The notes: a model not told the origin generated them from the sequence alone. A DNA stretch of 64,000 nucleotides from Bin87 sp965217175 (GCA_965217175.1 OZ244251.1:1178001-1242000), one strand, 5' to 3'; shown: positions 16,714-26,792, numbered from the stretch's first letter. Numbers and translations: made by a program.

Positions 16714-18654
16714 TCACAAATTCTCGATCGTTACTGGTTCTATTGCGTCGGTCAGCTCGAAGTCGAACACGCGTGAGTAAAAATACAGCTCAGCCTCCAG
16801 CGCCCGTTTGATGTTCTGAGCGCGACGGAATCCGTGCTGTTCGCCCGCAAAGGGCAGATAGGCGCAGGGTATCCCCTTCTCCCGGACGGCGTCGAACATC
16901 ATCTCGGCCTGGTTGGGCGGAACGATGCGGTCTTCCAGACCCTGCAGCAGGATGATTGGGCAGGACAACCCCTCCACATGGCGGATGGGCGAACGCTGCC
17001 GGTACGTCTCCGCCCCTTCCGGATACGGCGCAACCAGCCGGTCCAGGTAGCGCGACTCAAACTTGTGCGTATCCGACGCCAACGCTTCCAGGTCGGAGAT
17101 GCCATAGTAGCTGGCGCCGGCTGCGAACACGTTGCGGAACGTCAACGCAGCCAGGGTCGTGTAACCGCCGGCGCTTCCGCCGCGAATCGCCAGTCGTCCG
17201 CCGTCGGCCAGGCCTTGATGTACCAGATGCAACGCGGCATTGGCGCAGTCGTCCACGTCCACAACGCCCCAATTGCCGTTGAGCAGCTGACGGTACGCCC
17301 GGCCGTAACCCACGCTCCCGCCGTAATTGACGTCCATGACGGCGAACCCACGGGTTGTCCAGAACTGGATGGACATATCCAGCACTCCCGACGCCGCCCC
17401 CGTCGGCCCGCCGTGACTCGACACCAGGAGGGGTGGTTTCTCGCCGTCGGGCGGCACAAACTCGGGATTGCGGGGCGCGTAATACAGCGCGTAAGCCGGC
17501 CGGCCGTCATTGGATGGAAACTCGATGCTCTGCGCCGGGGATATGTAGCCCGCATCCACCGCAGTTGACGAGGACTGCCGCAGGGTGTCCCAGTAGCCGT
17601 CGCTCAGGTTTACCCTTATGACAGACAGGTGCCGGTCGGCCGCGCCGGCAATCACGATGGCCGTCCGGCCTGATACCGCCAAGTCGCCGCGGCCGGCTTC
17701 TGTAGCCGGCACGTCCAGAGCCGTCATTGTGCCGACAGATGGGTTCAGCAAGTTCAGCGACCATACACCACGCCGGTTCACCGAGCATACAACGTTGCCG
17801 TTGCCAGCAAATCCGTAGGTGCGGGTGCCGAACATCCATTGAGGCCGGGCATATTCAGCGTCATCCGGATACAGGGCTTCGTTCTCGCCATCCTGGTAGC
17901 GGTACAAGTTCCACCAACCCGTCTGATCGGCCACGTAGTGCAGCACGCCGTCGGGCGACCATTCGGGCTGAAACACCGAGACACTCTCGCCGCCAGCCAT
18001 CAGCGTCGCCTCGCCCAGCGAACCGTCCGCCAGCACCGACGCCGTCCAGAGATGCGTACCGTCCCAGGGCATGTTGGGATGATTCCAGGACAGCCAGGCC
18101 AGCGTACTTCCGTCCGGACTCAACCGGGGTGTTGAGACAAAATCCCAGCCCGACGCCAGTACCGTCTGTTCGCCATTGCCGCCAGCCGGTACGGCGGCGA
18201 TGGTGTTGACGATGTTGTCGGGGTCGGTGTGATCCTCCCGGACACAGATGAGGCGGTTGCGGGCGCTGTCCAGTACGGCGTCGGCGTAGCGCAGCGGGCC
18301 ATAGGGCGTGACGGCCACGGGCCCGCTGCCAGGATCCACCCGGTAGATGCGCTGGTCATCGAAGTTCGAGAACCAGATCACGCCGCCGCTGGCCAGCCAC
18401 GCTCCGCCGCCGTACTCGTGGACGCGGGTGCGCGCGTTGAAGGGCGGCGGGTTCACTTCGGTAACGTGCCCATCGGGCGTCATTCGCACGACGACGTAGC
18501 GCCCGCCTTCGGAGAGGCGCGATTCCGTCCAGAGCGCAGCATCTCCATCGATGGTCACTTGACCCAACCCCACCGCCTCGGCCACGATGGCATCGGCGGT
18601 GATGGGCGAGCGCCAGGAACCATAGGGTGCAGTGGTGGGGGTGGTGGTCGTCAT
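16714..18654 (-). CDS. S9-family serine peptidase (prolyl oligopeptidase/acylaminoacyl-peptidase type)
   Basis: A 646-residue peptidase: an N-terminal beta-propeller (about residues 1-390) followed by an alpha/beta-hydrolase domain. The catalytic triad is visible as Ser in GGSAGGYTTL, Asp in GLEDRIVPP and His in GEQHGFR. It cleaves short peptides or acylated N-termini, presumably in the cytoplasm since no signal peptide is seen. ATG 18654 has GGGAG eight bases upstream and is preferred to the ATG five codons earlier. Confidence 0.9.
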   Translation of the reverse strand: MTTTTPTTAPYGSWRSPITADAIVAEAVGLGQVTIDGDAALWTESRLSEGGRYVVVRMTPDGHVTEVNPPPFNARTRVHEYGGGAWLASGGVIWFSNFDDQRIYRVDPGSGPVAVTPYGPLRYADAVLDSARNRLICVREDHTDPDNIVNTIAAVPAGGNGEQTVLASGWDFVSTPRLSPDGSTLAWLSWNHPNMPWDGTHLWTASVLADGSLGEATLMAGGESVSVFQPEWSPDGVLHYVADQTGWWNLYRYQDGENEALYPDDAEYARPQWMFGTRTYGFAGNGNVVCSVNRRGVWSLNLLNPSVGTMTALDVPATEAGRGDLAVSGRTAIVIAGAADRHLSVIRVNLSDGYWDTLRQSSSTAVDAGYISPAQSIEFPSNDGRPAYALYYAPRNPEFVPPDGEKPPLLVSSHGGPTGAASGVLDMSIQFWTTRGFAVMDVNYGGSVGYGRAYRQLLNGNWGVVDVDDCANAALHLVHQGLADGGRLAIRGGSAGGYTTLAALTFRNVFAAGASYYGISDLEALASDTHKFESRYLDRLVAPYPEGAETYRQRSPIRHVEGLSCPIILLQGLEDRIVPPNQAEMMFDAVREKGIPCAYLPFAGEQHGFRRAQNIKRALEAELYFYSRVFDFELTDAIEPVTIENL

Positions 18655-18676
18655 GGTGGCATCTCCCATTAGCGGG

Positions 18677-19009
18677 CTATCGACCTTGTCGTTGCAAACG
18701 CGTCCTCAATTTGCGTCGTGCGAGCGCCGGCTCTTTGAGCTGGGTGTAATTCATGGTGTGCCGTGAAAACCGGCACAATGAAAGATGACGGCCCAGTGGG
18801 AACCAAGTGGCCGCTTTATGAATGGTTTGATTCCCAGTAGGCGCCACGGCTCCGACCCGGGACTCAGGAAGCGCGGCCGGCGGCGTAGGGCCTTGAAACA
18901 TTTCCGCAGGATCACCCATGCCACGGCCCATCAACAGGACGAAGCACGCGGCGCCACCAACCACAACAGCGGTAAGCGCAATGTAGATTAACAGCAGGTT
19001 GATTGACAT
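18677..19009 (-). CDS. Possible small membrane protein
   Basis: A 110-residue open frame with one strong N-terminal transmembrane helix (about residues 3-28) followed by a Pro/Ala-rich and then basic tail with no recognisable domain. The first 45 residues look like a real membrane anchor; the rest could be non-coding. It ends 22 bp before the S9 peptidase start. Without it, 18655-19125 is an empty intergenic stretch. Confidence 0.35.
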   Translation of the reverse strand: MSINLLLIYIALTAVVVGGAACFVLLMGRGMGDPAEMFQGPTPPAALPESRVGAVAPTGNQTIHKAATWFPLGRHLSLCRFSRHTMNYTQLKEPALARRKLRTRLQRQGR

Positions 19010-19125
19010 CTCTGGCTACCCTCATCGGTGGTGTTTCGGGGTGTCCCGTGATTGAGTCCAGGTTAGATGAATTTGGCCAGTGGGATACGCGGCCAGAACG
19101 AATTCCCATCAGAACTACCGCGTCC

Positions 19126-20004
19126 TTACGCCACGGCCGGCATCACTTCGCTGGCAATGATTTCCATGGCGGGAAATACCTCCGCCGGGTCGCCGGAGTA
19201 GGGTGATACTACGATGCGGGATACTCCCACGTCGGCGAAAGCCTGGGCATTGGCGCGCATCTCGTCCGGCGTGGTGCCAAGGGTGAAACGGCCCGGCCTC
19301 CCGCCTTGCAACGGCACGCTGACCGACACCGGAATGGTGGCCGGGTCCCGGTCGGCGCGCTCGGCCTGCTCGTGGAGGTAGCGAATGCCCTGGGCCAGGT
19401 CTTCCGGGGGCATGGCGGTTGGATGCCATCCGTCTCCGTGGCGTGCGGCCCGGCGGATGGCGGCCCGGCTGGTGCCTCCAATTAGCAGCGGAACCCCCGT
19501 GGGACGCACCGTCCGGGGAGAAAACACCATGTCAGAGAACTGGAAGAACCGACCGGAATGCTGGGGGTTGTCCTCGCACCACAGCTTTTTCATTATCTCG
19601 ATGGATTCGTCGGAGTACGCGCCACGCTCCGCAAACGGTACACCCATTGCCTCCAGCTCGGTGTCGATCACGCCGACTCCGACACCCAGCACCAACCGGC
19701 CGTTGGACAGTTGATCCACTGTTGACGCCTGTTTGGCCAGGCGCATCGGGTTGTGGTAGGGCAGAACCAGAACACTGGTGCCCAACGTGACGCGCTCGGT
19801 TCGGGCGGCGGCAAAGGCGAGAATCGTCATCGGATCGTAGTAGGGTCGCTCGCCGATGCGTTCGTACACATAACTCACGTTGAAAACATGGTCACTGGCC
19901 CACACCGAATCGTAGCCCAATTCTTCAGCGCGTACGGCGGTTTGCACCACGTCCTGCACGTTGGTCAAACCCTGGTTGTTGGATAACGAAAAACCGATGT
20001 TCAT
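19126..20004 (-). CDS. LLM-class flavin/F420-dependent oxidoreductase
   Basis: A 292-residue luciferase-like TIM-barrel oxidoreductase. Typical features are the N-terminal NIGFSLSNNQG, the ELGYDSVWASDHVF segment, and RLVLGVGVGVIDTE. These enzymes use FMN or F420 to oxidise or reduce diverse substrates; none can be assigned here. GGGAGATGAACT precedes the ATG. It is one of four such paralogs in the window, a feature of genomes with large LLM families. Confidence 0.88.
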   Translation of the reverse strand: MNIGFSLSNNQGLTNVQDVVQTAVRAEELGYDSVWASDHVFNVSYVYERIGERPYYDPMTILAFAAARTERVTLGTSVLVLPYHNPMRLAKQASTVDQLSNGRLVLGVGVGVIDTELEAMGVPFAERGAYSDESIEIMKKLWCEDNPQHSGRFFQFSDMVFSPRTVRPTGVPLLIGGTSRAAIRRAARHGDGWHPTAMPPEDLAQGIRYLHEQAERADRDPATIPVSVSVPLQGGRPGRFTLGTTPDEMRANAQAFADVGVSRIVVSPYSGDPAEVFPAMEIIASEVMPAVA

Positions 20005-20047
20005 AGTTCATCTCCCGTGATGATGTTCACCCTCAGCTGCTGGCCTT

Positions 20048-20122
20048 CCCTCACCCCAACCCTCTCCCATCAAGGGAGAGGGAGATTCTGATCTGTCATT
20101 GCTGCGTTGCCTCGCAATGACA
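20048..20122. repeat. Two intergenic repeat elements between minus-strand genes
   Basis: 20048-20085 is a GGGAGAGGG/CCCTCTCCC hairpin of a family seen several times in this window. 20093-20122 is an inverted repeat beginning TGTCATTGC and ending GCAATGACA, a member of the second dispersed family. Confidence 0.7.
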
Positions 20123-20135
20123 CTGCCTGAACTAA

Positions 20136-21086
20136 TTAATCCGTAAAGAAGTTGCGTGGGTTGTCCACCATAATGGCGTCCACGTCGGCCTGGGTTGCGC
20201 CCAACTCCAGCAGGCGAGGCAGTACGTTGCGCGTGATGAACAGGTAGCCGTCGGGATTGAACGCCTCCCGCTCGCGCCGCAGTTCCTCGGACGGTTGAAC
20301 CACCGGGGTGGAATGGTCGTGGGAGAGCATCAACCGGTGAGCCCAACCCGCGTCGATGAGCTGTTTGACGACCTCGGTGCGCGATTCCCAACGGGGGGTC
20401 TCCGGAGTGCGGCCACCGGGATAACGATCCAGACCCAGCCAAACACCCTCATCGAGCAAACCTGTCAGGTAGCCGACGTCGGTGTCGTCGTTGCTGTGGC
20501 CAATGTATACCAGGTTCAGGTCTACGCCTTCCTCTTTGAGGATGCGCACCTGCTGCTCACCCACGCGGTCGGGGGACCAGGTGTGGGTGCTGATGCGAGC
20601 GCCGGTGGCGTTGCAGGCCCGGGCAGCGGCGCGCAACACTATTTCCTCGTTTTCGGTAACGCCGCCACGGTCGCTGGCGACTTTGATGATGCCGGCCTTC
20701 ACGCCGGTGTCTTCGATGCCCTGCTCGATTTCCTTGATGAACAGGGCGGCGACACTGTCAACGGGAGCGCCCCAAAAGATGCGGGGTACGGCCAGATGGT
20801 TACCGGTGCATCCGATGACATGGACACCCGACCGGCGGCTGACGTCCTGCATCACGGCAACATCGCGCCCCAGGTCCAGGGTTGTAACGTCGATGATGGT
20901 TCGGACGCCGCCCGCGTAGGCTTCGGTAAGTGCAGCGGTGGCGGCGTCGGCGATGGCCTGCAGATCCTGGAAACCGGGATAGGTGGCCGCGGCGCCAGCG
21001 GCTCCCAGCGTTATGTGCTCGTGGCTCAGGGTGAACCCAAGATCGGCGGAATCCACCGGGCCCAGCACCGTGTTGACTGCTGACAT
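20136..21086 (-). CDS. Phosphotriesterase-family metal-dependent hydrolase
   Basis: A 316-residue amidohydrolase-superfamily TIM barrel. The first metal motif is HEHI (in TLSHEHITL), the likely carboxylated bridging lysine is in GIIKVASDRG, and later histidines are in STHTWS, YIGHSND and LSHDHS. Members hydrolyse lactones, phosphotriesters or similar esters; bacterial homologues of this kind are often lactonases. ATG 21086 has GGGAGGG upstream. It shares direction with the LLM gene that follows and probably belongs to the same catabolic set. Confidence 0.88.
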   Translation of the reverse strand: MSAVNTVLGPVDSADLGFTLSHEHITLGAAGAAATYPGFQDLQAIADAATAALTEAYAGGVRTIIDVTTLDLGRDVAVMQDVSRRSGVHVIGCTGNHLAVPRIFWGAPVDSVAALFIKEIEQGIEDTGVKAGIIKVASDRGGVTENEEIVLRAAARACNATGARISTHTWSPDRVGEQQVRILKEEGVDLNLVYIGHSNDDTDVGYLTGLLDEGVWLGLDRYPGGRTPETPRWESRTEVVKQLIDAGWAHRLMLSHDHSTPVVQPSEELRREREAFNPDGYLFITRNVLPRLLELGATQADVDAIMVDNPRNFFTD

Positions 21087-21262
21087 TTTGATCCCTCCCG
21101 TGGCGCCCGCACCGTCGCGGCGAGCGAAGAGTGGCAATCTGGATAAGACAACGGCCAGATTGCCACATTGCTACGTAACAATCAATGCGGCCGTTGAGTT
21201 AGGCGGGGGTTGAACAGGCGGGTGGTAGCGCACGGCGGCGGCGGAGCACGCGCCCCACGCCG

Positions 21263-22036
21263 TCAGGTCAGGGGAGGGTCTCCCAGCGTTTCCATCGCCG
21301 CAACGACGTAGGCGCCGGCGGAGGCGGGCATCAGCCGGTCGTCATCGTCCCTCAAGCGTCCTTCGGCATCAACGCTGACGTTGCTCCACTTGGGCAGCAG
21401 GGGAGATAGCAGTTTGGCGATGTTATCGGCGCACAAACCACCGGCGACGACCAGGCCCAACCCGGGCGCTGCCAATGCGATGGCATCCAGATGGCGGGCA
21501 GACACGACGGCGTCCAGCGGCCGGCCGAGTCCTTCCGAGGCATCTACCAGCACGTCGGTTACGATGCCGGAATACCCGGCGCACCGCCTTGCGACCTCCG
21601 ACGGCTCGTGATTCACCGACGCCATCGCCTCCCGGCCCACCTGGAGGACGACGCGATTGGGGCTGCAACGTCTTCGGTACTCAACCAGTGCCTCGGGGTC
21701 GGGCCAGGGCACGCCACGGGTCGCGTTGATTTGAACTCCGTGGCAATTCTCGCCGCCGACTTCATTGGCGTGGGCGAGCACGTTGGCCAAGTTTTCTCCG
21801 ACCCGTGGCCGATAGTGAACCAGGTTAAGACAACGGAGGTCGTTGGAAAATATGCCGCCGATGAAATCGGGCGCCGGGCAGCGCTCCGGCGCTCCGCTGG
21901 GTCGGCCCGACAACAGCGCGTTGCTGAGAAGCACGCCGCACATCAGCAACCGTGAAGGGTTCGGCGGCAGTCCCTCCAGTACCGTTGCGACCTCGTTGGC
22001 GTTGGCGAATCCGGTAACGCCGATATAGGGAGTCAT
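21263..22036 (-). CDS. TIM-barrel protein, phosphoribosylanthranilate isomerase-like
   Basis: A 257-residue predicted alpha/beta barrel. LVVAGGLCADNIAKLL followed by WSNVSVDAEG resembles the phosphate-binding end of TrpF-like barrels (AGGL-x-x-DN, then a V-D loop). The N-terminus GVTGFANANEV fits an isomerase barrel too. The usual TrpF catalytic residues are not clear, so tryptophan synthesis is unlikely. The ATG overlaps the stop of the acyl-CoA ligase by one base, implying translational coupling and a role with that ligase. Function unknown. Confidence 0.6.
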   Translation of the reverse strand: MTPYIGVTGFANANEVATVLEGLPPNPSRLLMCGVLLSNALLSGRPSGAPERCPAPDFIGGIFSNDLRCLNLVHYRPRVGENLANVLAHANEVGGENCHGVQINATRGVPWPDPEALVEYRRRCSPNRVVLQVGREAMASVNHEPSEVARRCAGYSGIVTDVLVDASEGLGRPLDAVVSARHLDAIALAAPGLGLVVAGGLCADNIAKLLSPLLPKWSNVSVDAEGRLRDDDDRLMPASAGAYVVAAMETLGDPPLT

Positions 22037-23673
22037 CAACCGGTGGTGAGTCCCAGGGACTCGGCTGCCATCTGACGCAGCAGGTATTTTTGCACTTTGC
22101 CGCTGGACGTCATCGGGTAGTCGTCCACCACGACCAGATGCCGGGGTATCTTGAAGGTTGCCATCTTGCCGCGGCAATAGCTGTCCAGATCCGATTCGGT
22201 GATGGCCTGACCCGGCTCGACAACCACGCAGGCACAGGCGACTTCGCTGAGCCGGGGATCGGGTACACCCACCACCTGCACCTTGTTGACGGCGGGATGG
22301 GCGAGCAGGAATGCTTCAACCTCGGTGGGGTCGACGTTCTCGCCGCCCACCTTGAGCAGGTCCTTGTACCGACCCATGAAGCGTACGCTGTTGTCGTCGC
22401 GGATGGTTGCCACGTCGCCGGTGTGGAACCAGCCATCATCGTCGATTGCCTCAGCGGTGGCCTCGGGACGCTTGTAGTACCCCTGCATCATGGCATAGCC
22501 ACGGACGCATAACTCTCCCATAGCGCTGGGCGGCAGAGTTTCGCCGGTGTCGGGATCGATTACCTTGAACTCATAGCCGGGAAGTGGGTGGCCGCTTTCC
22601 GTGCACCGGTCGTCGATGGGCGCGTCCAGGTAGGAGCGCGTTGCGCCCACGCCCACTTCGGTCATGCCCCAGGCCGACAGCGTGGGACAGAGCTTCTCCT
22701 GAGCCAGGCGGGCGGTGGGCTCACTGCTGGCCATGCCGGCAGCAAACAGAATCGTTCGCAAACTACTCTTGTCCACGCGGTCGATGTCGGGATGGTTGAC
22801 GAGGTCAAAAAAGTGGGAGTCGAAGCCGTTCATGACCGTGGCCCGCTCGGATTCCAGCAGGCGCAGGGTCTCGCCGGCGTCGAACAGGGTGGTCAGTATC
22901 ATTCGAGCGCCGGTGATCCACGACATCAACGGCCCCTCGTAGATACCGAAACAGTGGAAGAGGGGCAGATACATCAGAATGGTATCGCGGGGCGAAAAAC
23001 CCATGCGGTTGGCGGCGTCCACGACGGTGCGGATTGGGTTGTGGCAGTGCATGACCCCCTTGGGGAACCCAGTGGTGCCGCTGGTATACATCAGAAGGAA
23101 CGTATCGTCGGGGCTGACGGCGGCTTCCCGATGGGTCAGTTCCTCGACGGGTACCTCATCGGCGCCGGCCAGCATCGCATCCCAACCGATTGCGCCGGCG
23201 GGACGGCTGTCACCCAGCATTATCACGTTGCGCAACGCGGGGAATGCGGCGGGTTGGAGGTTGGCCGGATCTCCGTCGGCTATCTCCGGCACGACCTCGC
23301 CCAGCATCGCCGAGAAATCAACGGGCCCGGAGCGATCCATGAGTATCAGGACGGCAGAATCAGAATGGTTGACCAGGTATTCCATGTCGGTGGTGCGGAA
23401 GCGGGTATTAATGGGCACCAGCACGGCGCCGATCTTTGCCACCGCGCCGAACAGGAACAGCCATTCCGCCCGGTTGGGTATCCACAGGGATACTTTGTCG
23501 CCGGGCTGAACGCCCAGGCCGATCAGCGCGCGAGCGACGCGGTCAATCTCGTCTCGAAACTCATCAAACGTCCAGCGCTGACCCTCATAAACCAGCGCCT
23601 CTCGCGAGCCGAAACGCTCAGCAGCCTGATTGATAAGTTCACCTATGGTCTGCTTGTCAAACCACTCGGCCAT
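22036..23673 (-). CDS. AMP-forming acyl-CoA synthetase/ligase
   Basis: A 545-residue ANL-superfamily enzyme that activates a carboxylic acid with ATP and loads it on CoA. Motifs in order: the P-loop-like MYTSGTTGFPKGVMH, the adenylate region LSAWGMTEVG, GDVATIRDDN with the hinge, and the C-terminal lysine in TSSGKVQKYLLR. The start has AGGAG upstream. Its CoA ester could feed the CaiB and acyl-CoA enzymes elsewhere in the window. Substrate not identifiable; the general type is medium-chain or aromatic acid ligases. Confidence 0.92.
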   Translation of the reverse strand: MAEWFDKQTIGELINQAAERFGSREALVYEGQRWTFDEFRDEIDRVARALIGLGVQPGDKVSLWIPNRAEWLFLFGAVAKIGAVLVPINTRFRTTDMEYLVNHSDSAVLILMDRSGPVDFSAMLGEVVPEIADGDPANLQPAAFPALRNVIMLGDSRPAGAIGWDAMLAGADEVPVEELTHREAAVSPDDTFLLMYTSGTTGFPKGVMHCHNPIRTVVDAANRMGFSPRDTILMYLPLFHCFGIYEGPLMSWITGARMILTTLFDAGETLRLLESERATVMNGFDSHFFDLVNHPDIDRVDKSSLRTILFAAGMASSEPTARLAQEKLCPTLSAWGMTEVGVGATRSYLDAPIDDRCTESGHPLPGYEFKVIDPDTGETLPPSAMGELCVRGYAMMQGYYKRPEATAEAIDDDGWFHTGDVATIRDDNSVRFMGRYKDLLKVGGENVDPTEVEAFLLAHPAVNKVQVVGVPDPRLSEVACACVVVEPGQAITESDLDSYCRGKMATFKIPRHLVVVDDYPMTSSGKVQKYLLRQMAAESLGLTTG

Positions 23674-23782
23674 GGGATTCTCTCCTCCTTGGGTCAGGTA
23701 AACGACAACGGCAAATTCGCAATGAGAATATGGCGGTCAATTGGGTCATCATGGCACAACCGGGTTGCGACCTCGCGGCTGC

Positions 23783-24331
23783 TTAGAACACCTGGCTCAA
23801 GTCAATCCTCAGGCCGGGAAACAGCGGCGAAGTCAAAACGTCCGAAGTCCCGTAGGACCCATCGACGACGAATTGGCCGCCTACTAAAGTGCGGCGTTCG
23901 AGAGTCCCGTTAGTAGGGTGGGTTGTCCAGTATTCGAGGACGCCGAATCGGGCATACAGCTCCAGCTTGACGGTCAGGTCTCGTTCCTCGGTGGACGGGG
24001 AGGCTATCTCGACCACCAGGTCCGGCGCTCCGTGTATGTTGGGCTCGGTAATGATCTCGGCTCGGCCCGCCGAAACGAATAGCAAATCGGGCTGCACAAC
24101 GTTCGTATCGGACAGGTAGACATCAGTCGGGGCAACGAATACCTCGCCCAGGGCATTGTCCCTGACGAATGACGCCAACGATACGGCCAAATTAAGCAGA
24201 ACTCTCTGATGAGGTGTGGTGGGCGCCGGAGCCAAAATCAAGTCCCCATCTATCAGTTCGTAGCGGACATCATCCGGAGTATTCAGATAATCCTGGTACG
24301 TGAATTTGACACCGGGTTTGCGGGTAACCAC
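23783..24331 (-). CDS. Uma2-family PD-(D/E)XK protein
   Basis: 182 residues of the Uma2/DUF820 family, restriction-endonuclease-fold proteins abundant in cyanobacteria and Chloroflexota. Conserved parts: YELIDGDLILAPAPTTPHQ, VQPDLLFVS and PDLVVEIASPST (the putative catalytic D and E-x-S/K region). Start is a GTG at 24331. Family members are often single genes with no partner; nuclease activity has not been settled for most. Confidence 0.88.
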   Translation of the reverse strand: MVTRKPGVKFTYQDYLNTPDDVRYELIDGDLILAPAPTTPHQRVLLNLAVSLASFVRDNALGEVFVAPTDVYLSDTNVVQPDLLFVSAGRAEIITEPNIHGAPDLVVEIASPSTEERDLTVKLELYARFGVLEYWTTHPTNGTLERRTLVGGQFVVDGSYGTSDVLTSPLFPGLRIDLSQVF

Positions 24332-24403
24332 AACCTGCGCTCCTCTTCGTGCGATACCTTATCTCCCTGGGCTGCATGTTACATCTTCTGCCCACTCATG
24401 CAA

Positions 24404-25483
24404 TCAATTTGCCGCAACCGGGGCCAGCGCCTTCAGCTCGGGCATCACTTCGGCGGCGAACAGGCGCATATTGGCTTCGGCCTCCGCGTAGGGCATGGCA
24501 GCGTAGCTGAAAGCTCCCACGTAGGTGTCGTGTCCGGTGCGCGCCTGGATGTGGCGGATTTTTTCGTAGCACTGCTCCGGCGTTCCCCACACCTGCAGGT
24601 TGACGAAAAAGTCCACAACCTCGTCATCTCCGTAGTCGAACATCTTCTCGGCCACTTTGCCGTAGTATTCGTAGCCCTTGATGTCCTTGTGGTGATCCTG
24701 CTTGAACTCGTAGTGGTCCATCACGGTGTTCCAGTAACCGCCGATGTAGCGTCGCGCCATCTCGCGCGCGTAGTCCTCATCCTGATGGCAAAAAGTCCAG
24801 CAGGCGACCACCGGAGCCGGCGGATCTCCGACGTTGCTTTCGCGATAGGCGGTGCGGTAGTTGGACAGATCGCGCTCGACCTCGTCCCACGGCTTTTGCG
24901 GGATCACCAGCATACCCACGCCTAGTTGCGCCATGATGCGGCTGCTCTCCGGCGAGATGGCGGCGGCGAAGGTGCGACCGTGGAAGGTTCGGAACGGATT
25001 CGGCCGTATCTCGCGACGCGGCTGCTTGATGTATTCGCCGTCAAACTCGCAATACCCGGTTTCCAGGCCGCTGAGGATGCACTCGGCGGATTCGATGAAC
25101 CGGGTGCGGGACTCATTCATATCGACGCGAAAACCGTCGTATTCAACCTTGGCCAGACCGCGCCCCACGCCGAATATCATCCGGCCGTCGCTCAGGTTGT
25201 CCAGCATGCAAACCTGTTCGGCGACACGGACCGGGTCGTGCCACGGCAGTACGCACACCATGCTGCCCAGTTTCATGCTGGTGGTGCGCCCAGCCATGTA
25301 GGTGAGGAACTGCAGCACGTCGGGGCACATTGTGTAGTCGGTGAAGTGGTGCTCAACTCCCCAGATGGACTCGAAGCCCAGAGGTTCGGCCAGGTCGGCC
25401 AGCCGCAGCTCGTCCCGGTAGACCCGGTAGTCGCTGGTAAACTTGCCTGGATTCTGAAAAATCGTGGCGGTGCCTACGTGCAT
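24404..25483 (-). CDS. LLM-class flavin-dependent oxidoreductase
   Basis: A 359-residue bacterial-luciferase-like protein. The N-terminal VEHHF motif (in GFESIWGVEHHFTDY), the DNLSDGRMIFGVGRG phosphate region, and a C-terminal helix set are typical of long-form LLM monooxygenases, which use reduced FMN and oxygen. It is 80 bp from a second LLM gene on the same strand and may work with it on successive or related oxidations. Substrate unknown. Confidence 0.88.
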   Translation of the reverse strand: MHVGTATIFQNPGKFTSDYRVYRDELRLADLAEPLGFESIWGVEHHFTDYTMCPDVLQFLTYMAGRTTSMKLGSMVCVLPWHDPVRVAEQVCMLDNLSDGRMIFGVGRGLAKVEYDGFRVDMNESRTRFIESAECILSGLETGYCEFDGEYIKQPRREIRPNPFRTFHGRTFAAAISPESSRIMAQLGVGMLVIPQKPWDEVERDLSNYRTAYRESNVGDPPAPVVACWTFCHQDEDYAREMARRYIGGYWNTVMDHYEFKQDHHKDIKGYEYYGKVAEKMFDYGDDEVVDFFVNLQVWGTPEQCYEKIRHIQARTGHDTYVGAFSYAAMPYAEAEANMRLFAAEVMPELKALAPVAAN

Positions 25484-25563
25484 GTCGTCTCCATAACCTC
25501 CGGTTGTTCCTGAACGGACAAGTAACCCTGCCGCCGAAGCAAACGCCGTAACGTCAAAACACC

Positions 25564-26622
25564 CTACAGGGCTGCTCTCACCTTCTCCGGGGCGCAGGCC
25601 CGCATCACGGCCTGAGTGGAGCCGATTTGCGGACGGGCGGCGATTACGCGCACCAGCGCAACGTCCAGTCCCTCGGCCAGCGTTGCGAAGGCGGCGGCGG
25701 CCCCCTCCGGCTTACCGTAATAACCAACGGCCTGCAGGGCATCAGACGGATAGGCATCGACCACCTCGTCCATGTCGCCGCCCCGACTGCGGATGGCATC
25801 AGAGCCGGCCAGTTCTTCGGTGTAACCCATGCGCTCAAAGTGAGCGCGGTAGCCGAAGTCGCGTTCACGCTCGGTCGGGACGCTGGGGCCCAGGGGGTAG
25901 CCGAGGCAGTTCCTGGCGAAGGCGCGGCGGGCAACGTCTTCATCTTCGTCAACGCAGATCCGGATGTATTCCACGACCTTGACCTCGGAGGGGTCGCGCC
26001 CGATGCGTTCCGCACCCTCGGCGATGCGCGCACGACTCCAGGCGATTTGCTCGGGAGTGCACCAGTTCAGGCAGACGCCGTCGGCCAGCTCACCGGCCAA
26101 CCTCAGCATCTCGGGGCCCAGGGTTCCGAGATATACCGGCGTGTTTGGCGGTGGATTGATGGCGATCCCGATGTCGCGATAGTTGATGTGGACACCCTGA
26201 TAATTCACCGATTCGCCACGCACCAGGCCGCGAACGGTGGTCAGGTAGTCGCGCATCAGCCCGAGGGCCGACATGCGGGGGAATCCCAGGGCGCGCCGGT
26301 TGGCGGGACGATAGGCGCTGCCGGAGCCGATGCCCATGATGAACTTGCCGCCGGTTTGCTGGCTCATGGTGCCGCCCGACATGGCAAACCCGATGGGAGT
26401 GCGGTACATGACCGGTGAGACGCCGATGCCGGTGATAAGACCACCGGGAACCACTTCGGCGCTGGCCTGCCAGCGGCGGGCACAGACCTGGAAGGAATCG
26501 GTGCCGATGTTTTCCGGTGTCCAGATGCTCTCGTAACCGAGCTGAGCAGCCTCGCGGGCGAGATTGGCCTGGTCGTCCCAGTTCATGCCCAAGGTGTGGT
26601 CAAGTCCAACGCCAATTTCCAT
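25564..26622 (-). CDS. LLM-class F420-dependent-like oxidoreductase
   Basis: A 352-residue LLM protein of the F420-dependent-reductase-like subgroup: N-terminal VGLDHTLG, QLGYESIWTPEN, then GGKFIMGIGSGS. Such enzymes resemble N5,N10-methylene-tetrahydromethanopterin reductase. It shares direction with the previous LLM gene and is divergent from an MFS transporter at 26793. Cofactor (F420 versus FMN) cannot be decided from sequence alone. Confidence 0.86.
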   Translation of the reverse strand: MEIGVGLDHTLGMNWDDQANLAREAAQLGYESIWTPENIGTDSFQVCARRWQASAEVVPGGLITGIGVSPVMYRTPIGFAMSGGTMSQQTGGKFIMGIGSGSAYRPANRRALGFPRMSALGLMRDYLTTVRGLVRGESVNYQGVHINYRDIGIAINPPPNTPVYLGTLGPEMLRLAGELADGVCLNWCTPEQIAWSRARIAEGAERIGRDPSEVKVVEYIRICVDEDEDVARRAFARNCLGYPLGPSVPTERERDFGYRAHFERMGYTEELAGSDAIRSRGGDMDEVVDAYPSDALQAVGYYGKPEGAAAAFATLAEGLDVALVRVIAARPQIGSTQAVMRACAPEKVRAAL

Positions 26623-26792
26623 CTAAAAACCTCTCCAGCGATGCGCCGAGGCACTCAAAATCGTCAAACGGATTGTACCACCACCCGCCCCGACGGGCAC
26701 GACGGGCGTCGGTCGTTTGGAGGAACGGAGTGGCCAGCATCTCCCCACGCCGCCGATGTTATAATCGGCGCCGGTTTCGCAGGAGAGGGTAT

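Noticed and set aside
22588..23913. 441-codon plus-strand ORF
   Set aside because: Shadow of the acyl-CoA ligase on the opposite strand; the ligase has all family motifs.
26517..26792. N-terminal extension of the MFS protein
   Set aside because: Overlaps the divergent LLM gene and lacks membrane-protein character; TTG 26793 has a good ribosome site.
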